Assembly (NCBI RefSeq): GCF_018448935.1
Contig: NZ_RCWC01000016.1
Coordinates: forward strand, 1-64,000
Origin: Photorhabdus noenieputensis
Lineage (GTDB): Bacteria; Pseudomonadota; Gammaproteobacteria; Enterobacterales; Enterobacteriaceae
Direction of reading: 5' to 3'
DNA length: 64,000 nt
Shown: piece after piece, positions 8,386-17,379 of the stretch
Numbering within the stretch: the stretch's first letter is position 1
How the letters are laid out: every line of letters starts with the position of its first letter
The notes under the pieces: generated by a model
The model's input: only the letters and a program-made list of their open reading frames with translations
Databases searched by the model: none
Told to the model about the DNA's origin: nothing
Made by a program: the position numbers and the translations under genes

Positions 8386-10136
8386 ATATTCTCTCCATCA
8401 AGTAAGTGTTATTGGACATTCTTAAATGTTGTAATGGCAATTGTAAGTATTTCTATATTTCATATTATTTCTCTGAAGAAAATTAAATAACTTTCCAAAA
8501 TAGTGATACATTTATCACAATTTCTTGTTATGAGGCTATGCATAGCAGAGCCACGAGTTAGTTAATATTATCAAACATCAGACTTGTTCTGTTCAAATAT
8601 CAATTAAATAGATCCACTGTATCGGTTTGATGAAATTCTATTTGACTTGATAAACATATGTTTATGGGTGTGATTTATTTTATAAAAAATCACTCTTTTT
8701 AATCTAAAAATAGTTTCATGAATTAATTGAATTTATTACATTAGTTTATTGTTTTAATATCTTTGAATATGATGTGCGTTAATTGATTTTAATCCCAGTT
8801 CACATTAAAGACATAAAAAGCAGCATAGTTTAAATCAAATCGTAGGCTAGACTGATTAAAACAATGTAAAGCCGTTTAATCCAGCGTATTTTACAGTTTT
8901 ACATAATAAATGAAAAACAATAACACCACAATTAACCAGACTTGTATTCTGTTAAATCATTCACTTGAACTTTTTTATTACCGATTATTTAACTGGTTTA
9001 TGGCAAAGTTTATACCATTTAAAAACGTTATTAAAGTCGGTTCCTTTGAGAAAATAGATTGTTTGATTAAATTATTCATATGTTTATCTACCTTTTTTCC
9101 AGGAATATGAATATTAACAAAACCCATTTTTTCTTATTTTTCACTAAAAGATTTATGATGGGCAGGTTTTAAACCACTATTAAAAGTCATTTTTTAATCT
9201 CCGGTTTTAATCGGCATAAGGTTTTAACCATTATTTTTATCCTCTCTGCATTTTATTTTTACTGGCTCTATTTTACTGGTAATCCTGAGTGGTTTTTATA
9301 AATCAGCCAGTAAATAGCCTGACGATATTAAAAATATCCCTTGATGTTTTCTCGGATAGCCCCTCTTTTTTAAAAAAGCTTAAATCCTGCCAAATTAACC
9401 GTTTTATCTCTTTTTTATTGCATTATTTTTATAGCTTAAGTCTTAAAATGACGGTGAGAAAATATCTAATTTTCAGTTCATTAAAAACTTTCCCTATCGT
9501 GCTGATTTCTTTTTAACTTGCCGTTAATGGTTAATGGATTTCGATTAAATGTCATTAATCGCTCTGCTAAAAAGTGGCATTTATTATGTTAAATAAATCT
9601 GTTATATAAAAATTTAATCTCTCTGTATTCGTGCTTTTAAATGGTTATGGCAGTAAATAAGCCACCGATAAAAAGGATTTTACGATCGCTAGAAAAGATT
9701 TAATGAATGGTATTTACGTTTTATATCCCCCATTTATCCTCCCCATTTTCATTAAATTGTCATTCAGTTTCCTCGTTTTTCCTTTTCCTGTATTTTATTT
9801 TTCAGGTTTAAAACCATAGAAGGTAACAGATCAACTGATGGTATTAAGATCAAAACCCATTTTTTAAAGCATTTTTAAAATCCGGTTAATCCTGTTAAAT
9901 GTTTTGAATCAGTTCAGGGATATATAAACACTAAGATTTTTCAGAGGCTAGCTGATGATGGTAAAAATCCTTTTGAAAATAACTCATCACTTTTTTCCTA
10001 ATTAAATGGAAGTCACAGAAAACAGGAAAAACTTCATAAACTATGTGAATAAAACACGTTTCCGTTTAACTCGAAGGCCCTCTCCCGTTTATCTATGAGG
10101 TTGCTTGCCAATCTGTATTCATTTTATTATATTGAA
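8386..10136. other. AT-rich region without a recognisable gene
   Basis: About 1.75 kb of strongly AT-rich sequence with only short, low-quality open frames on either strand (for example at 8910 and 9289), none with a plausible ribosome site or protein. Several motifs recur loosely (TTTTAAA runs, CCGGTTTTAA-like words), suggesting decayed repeats. I see no RNA gene, IS end or clear operon promoter beyond the avidin start region at 8386-8400. Confidence 0.5.
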
Positions 10137-10149
10137 TGCATTGTATGCA
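10137..10149. promoter_or_regulatory. Palindromic operator candidate of the toxin-antitoxin pair
   Basis: A perfect palindrome TGCAT-TGT-ATGCA lies 18 bp before the antitoxin ATG, next to its ribosome site (TAGGAG). FitA/VapB ribbon-helix-helix antitoxins bind short palindromes at their own promoter, so autoregulation here is a reasonable inference. Confidence 0.5.
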
Positions 10150-10166
10150 AATATAGGAGATGAATT

Positions 10167-10421
10167 ATGGCAATGATGACTGTCAGGAACATCCCTGATG
10201 AAGTACACCGTGCTTTACGAGTACGTGCTGCTATTCATGGCCGCAGTGCTGAAGCCGAAGTACGCGCCATTCTGGAAGAAGCCGTAAAAGCCGAAGGTCG
10301 GATCAAGTTAGGATCGATGCTAGCTGAGATTGGCCGCCAATCCAAGTTAACCGATGAGGAGTTTACAGCCATTGAGCAAATACGTGACAAAACCCCTGCT
10401 AACCCAATGAATTTTAAATGA
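10167..10421 (+). CDS. FitA/VapB-type ribbon-helix-helix antitoxin
   Basis: An 84-residue protein beginning MAMMTVRNIPDEVHRALRVRAA, the typical Arc/MetJ-like ribbon-helix-helix start (beta strand, then two helices with GRSAEAEVRAILEEAV). The C-terminal 35 residues would wrap the toxin. It overlaps the PIN toxin by 4 bp (ATGA), as usual in these operons. The ribosome site AGGAG is 8 bp from the ATG. Role: neutralises the PIN RNase and represses the operon at the palindrome just upstream. Confidence 0.85.
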   Translation: MAMMTVRNIPDEVHRALRVRAAIHGRSAEAEVRAILEEAVKAEGRIKLGSMLAEIGRQSKLTDEEFTAIEQIRDKTPANPMNFK

Positions 10422-10837
10422 TTATACTGGATACTAACGTGATTTCGGAACCACTGCGTCAGGCTCCTGAATCACGTGTTATTAAGTGGCTAGACGCACA
10501 ACCGATTGAAACCCTATATCTGTCGGCAATAACCGTAGCCGAACTGCGCTTTGGTTTGGCTTCACTGCCCATAGGGAAACGCCGCGATAAATTGCAGGAG
10601 AACCTGGAAAAGCAGGTATTACCCTTGTTCACAGGACGTGTATTATCATTCGACATGTCAGCGTCACAATCTTATGGTGAACTTATGGCAAAAGCCCGGA
10701 TCGCCGGTTTGGCAATCAGCGTGGCCGATGGATATATCGCTGCAACTGCCGCCGCAAATGGCATGATAGTTGCCACACGAGATGTTAGCCCGTTCGAGGC
10801 AGCTGGTGTGAACGTGATCAATCCCTGGGAGAATTAG
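10418..10837 (+). CDS. FitB/VapC-type PIN-domain toxin
   Basis: A 139-residue PIN domain: the N-terminal MIILDTNVISE carries the first catalytic Asp; VAELRFG supplies the conserved Glu; and the C-terminal part has SVADGYIAATA and ATRDVSPFEAAG, holding the remaining acidic residues and the NPW ending typical of FitB proteins. These toxins are Mg-dependent ribonucleases that cut tRNA or rRNA sites; the target here is unknown. It is intact and translationally coupled to its antitoxin. Confidence 0.85.
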   Translation: MIILDTNVISEPLRQAPESRVIKWLDAQPIETLYLSAITVAELRFGLASLPIGKRRDKLQENLEKQVLPLFTGRVLSFDMSASQSYGELMAKARIAGLAISVADGYIAATAAANGMIVATRDVSPFEAAGVNVINPWEN

Positions 10838-10932
10838 CAGGCAACTTTATTTGGCACCGTGACTTTTAGCATAACCTCGGTGCCGCCGGTGTAATCCTTC
10901 CGCTTTTTCGGAGAAAATCTTTTAATTTCCAC

Positions 10933-12701
10933 CTAGTTTTCAATGTATATCTTAGCTATTTTCTCAAATAAAGAGCTTTTACTGACTTCCCTTAACCTTA
11001 ATATATCGTTGGTAAAAGAACGTAGGAAAATAGATGTGATATTTTGTTCCATAGCGTTTATCTGTTTGCCTTCTTTATCCATAGTCAGAATATTGTAAAT
11101 TAAGTTCTCTTTTGCAATCGTTTGATTAGGTGAATTACATGGTGATACAAAATACAATAAGTCATCTCCCCTCGGTTGAAGATAAATATGTTCATACTGG
11201 CTATTCTGTTTAGGCGCTAAGTAATAGGGCAAAACTGTTTCAATCGGATTACATACCCTATTTACTAAATTTTCATCTTCCAAAGCATACTCAATATTAT
11301 CTATTTTCTGATTACCGATGATCCTGGGAATTCTATCCGAGTGATATCGGCCAAGAAAAATTTCTTCAACATTATCAAATAAATAAAAAGAATCATTATA
11401 AAGACTTGATATTTTCTTCATAAATTCGCATTTTTCCTCAAGGGCCGTCTTACTCTTTACAAGTGCATGCTCATTGATGAAAAGCGTTTTATTATGAATA
11501 TTAATACCAACTATTGAAGCCAGTATTTCCTTATTTTTCTTATATTCTTCTGGAATCCTAATATACACAAGAGTTATCTCTAAATCAGGAAGGTCAATAT
11601 TTTCAATTTTTTTCTCTTTGAAAACTCTCTCTTTTAGCCAAAGTTCACTCTTGATCTTTTGGATTTTGTACGTATTTTATTGCTCAGTTTTTCCAGGCCG
11701 GTCTCCTTATCGTTTTCCACAATATTATTATCTAAATCTATACCCTGAATAACTGTTTCAACTTGCGCTTTAAACCTATAGTATTTCAATTCCGAATAGT
11801 AATCCAATTCAGCATCTTCTATTCCTTTTTCTCCAATATGCTTAAATGCATCCCATGTCGTGTTTTTAATTTCACCTTTGACCAATATACTGGTTTTAGC
11901 GCCATCATCCAATGAATTGAGAACTAAATAGTTTTTATTTTTATCCAATGCATTAAAATCTTTAGCAGAGGAATAAGTTAATTCTTTTAGTTCAAATACT
12001 TCCTTAATCTCTTTTTCCAAAAACATTTTGGATTTACTATCAGCAAAATCCTTTGTAATTCTGGCATCTATTAATACCAGAGGATGCAATAAATTTTTAT
12101 TAACCGTGATAAAATCATGGAGGACATAATCAGCTTTAAAATATCTTTCACTAAAAGAGATCTCAGCATGATTTAATAGTTCTTTTATTTTTTGTATAAT
12201 CAAGTTTTGAACATAATTTTTACTATTTCGATATCCTTTCATAAATCGCATGAATTTTTTCTTAGAGTGTTCATTGGTATTGATATTATCTGTTACCTGA
12301 AAATTATTTTCTTTAGTTCTAAATAACAATTGAATTTCTTCTGTATTATATGAACCCACATTGTATGAGTTCACTTTTTTTTCAACTCTAAAGACCTTTC
12401 TATGTAAATTTACAACTAACTCTTTTTGACAAGTGAAATAAAAACGCGGATAAAAAGAATCAATTATATTACCATATTTTTCTGCTGATAAATAAATTCG
12501 TGAATTATAAAATTCAGGTTCTATTTCATAATTCTCTTCAAGCTCTTTTAGAAAAATTCTTTTAATATGCAATCCCACAATCGCAGAAAAAACATTGCAT
12601 AAAAATTTGCTATTTTCTTCAAATTTATCAATAAACCCTTTTATGTCATATTCCTGGTCGGAAAGATAAAAAAAGTGAACTACTTTACAGACCGCTGACA
12701 A
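10933..12701 (-). pseudogene. Broken gene of unknown function (truncated 5' end plus frameshift)
   Basis: Two minus-strand reading frames, 12701-11634 (355 codons) and 11568-10933 (211 codons), look like pieces of one protein of about 590 residues. The second frame remains protein-like for more than 30 codons upstream of its GTG (LKERVFKEKKIENIDLPDLEI), overlapping the end of the first; this points to a frameshift near 11650-11680. The first frame starts with TTG inside a palindromic repeat (12672-12740) and has no native Met for some 150 residues, so the true 5' end is missing. The protein is Lys/Glu/Asn-rich and soluble, with a block LHPLVLIDARITKDF. I do not recognise a family. Confidence 0.5.
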
Positions 12702-12740
12702 ATCCCATTCAAGATAATGAGGTTTGTTTTTTCATTATGA
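12672..12740. repeat. Palindromic repeat, left copy (related to 18102-18169)
   Basis: AAAGTGAACTACTTTA (12672-12687) is followed by CAGACCGCTGACAAATCCC and, after a spacer, AATGAGGTTTG. The reverse complement of 18102-18152 has the same order (CAGACCG..TGACAAA..CCC, then AATGAGGTTTG), and the 16-nt block is identical at 18154-18169. This copy has a decayed second arm. It cuts off the 5' end of the neighbouring broken gene. Confidence 0.55.
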
Positions 12741-13039
12741 AAAATGCTGTGTCCATTTTTTCTCACTAAGCTGGTCTGAACACTAACCCAAATGCCATTT
12801 TTGACCCTACTACACTGAATATCCTCCCATCCACAGATAAAAATAATAAAGCCTTGTTATCAGCAACTCTATCTGCTTGATATTTTGAACTGTTGCTACC
12901 AAAAGGCATTGTATTTTCACTTTCAGCAACCCACAAAAACGGGCCTAATGGTGCCCATGATACTGCTTTAATAAGTACAGGGGGGCACAGCTCGCTGTTC
13001 GTTCCTTGATTTGTGCCGATTGACACTGGTTTTCAGACA
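12741..13039. other. Non-coding or decayed stretch
   Basis: A minus-strand frame (13026-12766, 86 codons) is open and looks vaguely protein-like (SKMAFGLVFRPA at its end), but it has no good ribosome site and sits between a repeat and an IS remnant. It may be a fragment of a lost gene. Nothing else is visible. Confidence 0.3.
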
Positions 13040-13485
13040 GGTGCTGTCAGTACAGAGTACCCGTCCACCGACCAATCTCTTGGCAATCGCTTACTCAACA
13101 ATGTTGTAAAAAATTTGCCGGAAGACCTCGCTGTGACTGAAACGACGACGACATTTCTGACTCAGGGTTGAGGAATCGGGGACCTTCTCTGTCAGTCCGA
13201 GGCGCAGAAACCAATGGTAAGCCACATTAACCTGAATTTCCTGTACCAGACAGCGTTCACTGGAAATACCAAATAAAAATAGTCCAGTAACATCATCTTG
13301 AGCAACATAACTGGATCAATAGCCGGTCAGCCATTATTGTGGCAATACAATGGAACTACTAATTCGCGGATAAATTCGAAATCAATGACGACATTGACTT
13401 GACGGACCAAATGATTTTTAAGGACCAGCTCGTCAAACAAGAACGTTTCTGGTGGGAAAGTCTGGAGAGGGGGTGTTCTTAACAT
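13040..13485 (-). pseudogene. Decayed IS1182-family transposase, N-terminal part
   Basis: The minus strand from ATG 13485 reads MLRTPPLQTFPPETFLFDEL, then HLVRQVNVVIDFEFIRELV..LYCHNNG and PAIDPVMLLKMMLLDYFY. These are the standard N-terminal blocks of IS1182-type transposases (drop-in phrases such as DPVxLxKMM). Stops and frame changes interrupt it, and the catalytic part is missing. It lies directly upstream of the methanobactin-type operon. Confidence 0.7.
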
Positions 13486-13590
13486 GGCGGCAAGCCCCAT
13501 TTGGTGAACGGATCTTAATTAAAGCAAATTGCGGGGTGAAAAATTATAACTTTGTCAATAACCTGATCATAACATATTATTAACATTTAT

Positions 13591-13606
13591 TGTGATGTAA
13601 ATCACA
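13591..13606. promoter_or_regulatory. CRP site and promoter of the methanobactin-type operon
   Basis: TGTGATGTAAATCACA is a perfect CRP half-site pair (TGTGA-N6-TCACA). A promoter-like pair follows: AAGACA at 13624-13629, 17 bp, then TTATAT at 13646-13651. That puts the expected start near 13659 and the CRP centre near -61, the class I activation distance. A short hairpin (GACTTT/AAAGTC, 13660-13675) follows in the leader. Carbon-source control of the operon is inferred. Confidence 0.6.
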
Positions 13607-13704
13607 ATTAAAAAGAAAATAAAAAGACACTGTGAATATTATAAATTATATAGTGGGGTGACTTTATGAAAAGTCATTTTTAAAACTAAATCGAGGATAT
13701 AAAC

Positions 13705-13782
13705 ATGCAAAAGAAAACATCTGTTGAAATTGAGGTTGAAGTTGAAGATAAAGAAATGACCTGCGGTTCATACAATAAATAA
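13705..13782 (+). CDS. mbnA: Methanobactin-type RiPP precursor peptide (MbnA-like)
   Basis: A 25-codon gene with ribosome site GAGG eight bases upstream. The peptide has a Lys/Glu/Val-rich leader (KTSVEIEVEVEDKE) and a short C-terminal core around MTCGSYNK with a single Cys. Non-methanotroph methanobactin precursors, notably the Vibrio caribbeanicus type, have the same design: short charged leader and a TCG-x-x-N-K tail. In that family MbnBC oxidises the core Cys to an oxazolone/thioamide pair, giving a copper ligand. The assignment rests on this pattern and on the DUF692 genes immediately downstream. With one Cys, the mature product could hold only one such group. Confidence 0.8.
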   Translation: MQKKTSVEIEVEVEDKEMTCGSYNK

Positions 13783-13840
13783 AAATATTGGCGTATGGCT
13801 AACCAATTTGGTTGGCCATGTTCTACATAAGGAAGCAGAC

Positions 13841-14917
13841 ATGAGAATAGCATGTGGTTTTAATCCTAATTTTCTTAGCGGTGAAATACACATACCGAGT
13901 AAAGTATCGATGATAGAATTAGGGATTACTGCATACAATATTTTATCAGTTGCAGAAAAAAGAACTCCATTCGAAAGATACAATGGAAAATTCTCTCTTC
14001 ATATCGCCAGAAGTGCAATAACAGAAGATATTCAATCAGGCTGTAACTATATTAATAACATTATGCCACGAATAATCAACACAGAAAAAACAATTAGCAT
14101 TGGTTTTCATTTGTGTGGAAGTAGAAAAGATAACATTGGTAAGTATGGTTTTACTCCCCATTATGAAAGAAGTAAAAGGAAAGAAAGAAATGCTATAAAT
14201 TTCTTAAAAAGGGTTTCTCACACATATCAGATAGATACATGGATAGAAAATTCAAACTTTTACTCTGGTGAACCAAGTGAGATCTCTAACGCGATAATAA
14301 GCGCGAATTACATAAGTAAAGAAAGTAATTCTAAACAAATAGTTGACCTAGCTCATCTAATCATCAATTCAGTAAATGCAAAAGTTGATCCTCTTATATT
14401 TATTGGAATGATAGATTGGGATAATGTAGTCGAAGTTCATCTATCAGGAATAATTGAGGGAAAGGATGGGACATTTCATGATGGACATTCAGAAAGAGTT
14501 CATCATATTGTTTGGGATTCTTTTGAGAAAATAGTTTCCAGCAAATTAATCAAAAAAAATTGCTATATAAATATTGAGCACACAGAAAATTCTTGGTTAA
14601 AGAACTTATCTGGTTATAATAATGACTTTGAAAAGTTGAATTCAATATTATTAAAAAATAAAGAAACAAGTAAACCCTCAAATACCAACATGAGCAATTA
14701 TGCGAAATCATACCTATCAAAAACTCTGCTAGCAGCCATAAAAAACAAGAAGGAAATTGAAATCGCTAAGTCGGAAAACATTGAGTCGATTATATCTAGT
14801 TGGATATTAAGTATAGAAGAAAGTGAAGTAAACCTATGCCTAACAAAAGAAGAGGAAGATGAAACTATAAATTCAGTTCATTACTTAAAATCATTCGAAA
14901 GTTTTGTGAATAGGTGA
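13841..14917 (+). CDS. mbnX: MNIO (DUF692) family protein, MbnX-like
   Basis: A 358-residue TIM-barrel-type protein related to the DUF692 multinuclear non-haem iron oxidases but distinct from MbnB. Visible blocks: IGFHLCGS (about residue 90), TWIENSNFYSG (metal-ligand-type Glu-Asn), VVEVHLSG followed by DGTFHDGHSE (the His/Asp/His region), and NIEHTENSW (the usual C-terminal ERD region, here changed). The C-terminal 90 residues are a Lys/Ser-rich extension. The ATG at 13841 is preferred over an upstream TTG because AAGGAAG precedes it. It lies between precursor and MbnB-like gene, as in the Vibrio/Photorhabdus-type methanobactin operons, where this second DUF692 gene is called mbnX. Its reaction is unknown to me. 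Confidence 0.7.
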   Translation: MRIACGFNPNFLSGEIHIPSKVSMIELGITAYNILSVAEKRTPFERYNGKFSLHIARSAITEDIQSGCNYINNIMPRIINTEKTISIGFHLCGSRKDNIGKYGFTPHYERSKRKERNAINFLKRVSHTYQIDTWIENSNFYSGEPSEISNAIISANYISKESNSKQIVDLAHLIINSVNAKVDPLIFIGMIDWDNVVEVHLSGIIEGKDGTFHDGHSERVHHIVWDSFEKIVSSKLIKKNCYINIEHTENSWLKNLSGYNNDFEKLNSILLKNKETSKPSNTNMSNYAKSYLSKTLLAAIKNKKEIEIAKSENIESIISSWILSIEESEVNLCLTKEEEDETINSVHYLKSFESFVNR

Positions 14918-14920
14918 ATC

Positions 14921-15700
14921 ATGAAAATAGGAACCAATTGGTCTGGAAATAGAGAACTAAGCATTCTAAAGGAGATAATATCACTAAGAAAGGTCGATTT
15001 CATAGAGATATTAATAGATAACTTTTTGCAGTGCACTCCTGACTCAATACTTGACATAAGCAAAGGATTACCGATAGCGTTTCATATCATGAACTCTAAA
15101 TATATGCACAGAAGCAAACAAGATTTAGAGAGTATAGGGAAAAGAATAAGATTACTCCAAAAAGAACTAAACCCCATATATATATCTGATCATGTTGGTA
15201 TTTTTTATCATAATAGCTATCCTTTACCAACAATGGGTGAAATAGATTACTCTTCTGAAAAAGATAAATACTTCGATTCAGTAAGCCTTTGGCAAGATAT
15301 AATTGGCGAAAAAATTTATTTAGAAAACTTCCCTTCAATACTTGATGAAAACGCCAAGCTACAACCAGATTTTTTTAAAGAAATGACAAAAAAATGCGGT
15401 AATGGACTTTTGTTTGACATATCAAATGCTGTGATTGCACAAGAAAACACGGGAACCCCATTTGAAGAATGGCTTGATATAGAAATGAACCATCTTCACA
15501 TTGGTGGTTATGCAGAAACATCATTACTCCCTAGTTTCTTGGTTGACACTCATGCAGATAGAATATCTAATCTTTCATTAGAGTATTTTAATAAATTGGG
15601 AACAGAAAGTAAGGAAAACCTTACATCACTATCTGTTGAAAGAGACGATAATTTTGTATTAGGAGACTGGATTAATGACATCGAATTATGCAGACAATAG
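14921..15700 (+). CDS. mbnB: MNIO (DUF692) family oxidase, MbnB-like
   Basis: A 259-residue DUF692 protein. Expected iron ligands are visible in order: H55 (AFH), H91 (SDHVG), E135 (YLEN), D166/N169 (FDISN), H193 (HLHIGG), D209 and H211 (VDTH), E240 (SVERD). MbnB enzymes work with MbnC to convert precursor Cys into an oxazolone with an adjacent thioamide, in the cytosol, using O2 and iron. The gene starts 3 bp after the MbnX-like stop, and its end overlaps the MbnC-like gene by 26 bp, so the block is one operon. The identification is supported both by motif and by the neighbouring precursor. Confidence 0.85.
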   Translation: MKIGTNWSGNRELSILKEIISLRKVDFIEILIDNFLQCTPDSILDISKGLPIAFHIMNSKYMHRSKQDLESIGKRIRLLQKELNPIYISDHVGIFYHNSYPLPTMGEIDYSSEKDKYFDSVSLWQDIIGEKIYLENFPSILDENAKLQPDFFKEMTKKCGNGLLFDISNAVIAQENTGTPFEEWLDIEMNHLHIGGYAETSLLPSFLVDTHADRISNLSLEYFNKLGTESKENLTSLSVERDDNFVLGDWINDIELCRQ

Positions 15701-16181
15701 AAATTGTTACTCTTATGTTGTAACTGGAGAATCCGCATTAGAACTACCAAAAAATAAATCAGACTCTCTATCTAAGCTAATGATTTATAACATAACTAAT
15801 GTACTAAACAACCCTCTGAGCAGATCTAAAGCTGAAGTTTCTTTTGAAGAAGTAGAAGAATTTATACGTTGGGCAAACAAAAGGAAATATCATCTCGATT
15901 GGAGAATATTTGCATACTTTTTATCTTTCAGACATGAAAGTAAAAAGCACCTTACAGATGAGATGATTAATGATTTGTTAATCTTCTCAGCAAGCCAATG
16001 GACTTATTTTGATAAAAGCGATAAAGAAGAGATAATAATATACTCAAAGATCGTAGAAGGATATAAGTTTATAGCAAAAAAGTCAAAAAAAGCGTCAATT
16101 GCAAGAAAATTATACATAGCTAAGATTGATATTATGGATGATGGACCTCATGATAGAAGAAAAGAAATTATATATATTTGA
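15675..16181 (+). CDS. mbnC: MbnC-like partner protein
   Basis: A 168-residue soluble protein without membrane segments, starting inside the end of the MbnB-like gene with GGAG twelve bases before its ATG. A central block (VEEFIRWANKRKYHLDWRIFAYFLSFRH) and position directly after the MNIO gene fit MbnC, which forms a complex with MbnB and helps bind the precursor leader. Sequence conservation in this family is low, so the call rests largely on context, length and order. It overlaps the following transporter gene by 32 bp. Confidence 0.7.
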   Translation: MTSNYADNRNCYSYVVTGESALELPKNKSDSLSKLMIYNITNVLNNPLSRSKAEVSFEEVEEFIRWANKRKYHLDWRIFAYFLSFRHESKKHLTDEMINDLLIFSASQWTYFDKSDKEEIIIYSKIVEGYKFIAKKSKKASIARKLYIAKIDIMDDGPHDRRKEIIYI

Positions 16182-17379
16182 CAAGGATATTATATTGCCA
16201 TCGATAACAATGTTTAAGAGTAGAATGTTAAACATGGCAATGCAACTTATTATTACCGCACTAATATATCAATTGTCTACAGACGATGCCGGATTTTTTT
16301 TACTATCATCCCAATTGGTTCAGATATTTGTTGTTGCTTCATGTACCTTTTTCATCGGCATTAATATAAAGTCAGACATTAAAAATAAAAACTACACTTA
16401 CGAAAACTACACTTGGCTTTTAATAACAGGGACGATAACAGGCTTATTAATAACTTTAATATCTGTGATATCAATACATTATTACAGTGACCATACAGTA
16501 ACAAAAAAAATAGCATTGATACTATCAATCGGCATTATACCATTGTGTATATATTCTGTTAACTGCGCAATTCTAGAGTCTACAAAACAAGAAAGGTACA
16601 TGGTAAAAGTCAACTCATTCAGTATATTAACAAATGTATTCGCCATGATTGCATTATACCTATTTACTGGTAATTTAATATTTTCTATTGCTCTTGCTAT
16701 CAGTATCTCAAGGGCATACATGGCCATCTCATCTTCAATCCCATTAATAAAATTTATAAAATGGAAAAAAGTTGACTTACCTTACATTAAGGGTATTGTG
16801 AATATAGGAATAAATGAGGCTTTAACATCTACATCATTAGTAATATTGATGTCTATTTTAATAAGGTTTGTATCGACATTAATTTCAAACATAGAATTAT
16901 CAAAATTATTTGTTTACATGGGGGTTATGAATTACCTATTTGTCACGGGCTTTTCTGCTGTTATTTCATTGGCTACAAATTACAGAAGTGATGAAAACAA
17001 TTTTTTAAATATAGCGATAGGTACCAACTTATTTTACCTTATTATCTTTTCAACCGTCTCACCATTAATCAGTTTGATGGTATTCAATACGCTAACAGAA
17101 ACAATAGATATAATAATTTGTGCATTAGTCATATTCTTTGACTTGATTTCCGTATCTATTATTAACAGAATAAGGAGCAAATCACCAAATTCAAAATCTG
17201 TATATCTTAAGGTGATTCCCATTACCACTGTACTTGTAGTCACCTCTACATTAATTAGCCCGACATCATTCGAAATCTTATTGACTTTTGTATGCAGTAA
17301 TATATTGTATACTCTAATCTCATTAATATGGTACTCGCTATGGAAAAAAAAATCTTTATTTTTAGAGAAGTTAACGTAG
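16150..17379 (+). CDS. mbnM: MATE/flippase-type exporter (MbnM-like)
   Basis: About 409 residues with roughly twelve hydrophobic segments, typical of MATE/Wzx-like export proteins of the inner membrane. In methanobactin operons a MATE protein (MbnM) exports the mature peptide, and its place here after MbnC suggests the same. ATG at 16150 gives a natural N-terminus (MIEEKKLYIFDKD); in-frame ATGs at 16138 and 16141 are alternatives. The gene overlaps both neighbours, so export is translationally coupled to synthesis. No TonB receptor or periplasmic copper-import gene is visible in the window. Confidence 0.7.
   Translation: MIEEKKLYIFDKDIILPSITMFKSRMLNMAMQLIITALIYQLSTDDAGFFLLSSQLVQIFVVASCTFFIGINIKSDIKNKNYTYENYTWLLITGTITGLLITLISVISIHYYSDHTVTKKIALILSIGIIPLCIYSVNCAILESTKQERYMVKVNSFSILTNVFAMIALYLFTGNLIFSIALAISISRAYMAISSSIPLIKFIKWKKVDLPYIKGIVNIGINEALTSTSLVILMSILIRFVSTLISNIELSKLFVYMGVMNYLFVTGFSAVISLATNYRSDENNFLNIAIGTNLFYLIIFSTVSPLISLMVFNTLTETIDIIICALVIFFDLISVSIINRIRSKSPNSKSVYLKVIPITTVLVVTSTLISPTSFEILLTFVCSNILYTLISLIWYSLWKKKSLFLEKLT

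Noticed and set aside
8910-9516. Short open frames in the AT-rich stretch
   Set aside because: No ribosome sites, low-complexity Phe/Leu/Lys composition, no family resemblance.
12766-13026. 86-codon minus-strand frame as a gene
   Set aside because: Between a repeat and a decayed IS; no start signal; kept only as an unresolved stretch.
16126-17379. O-antigen flippase as part of a polysaccharide locus
   Set aside because: The protein is flippase-like, but the neighbours are RiPP enzymes and no glycosyltransferase is present, so an MbnM-type exporter fits better.
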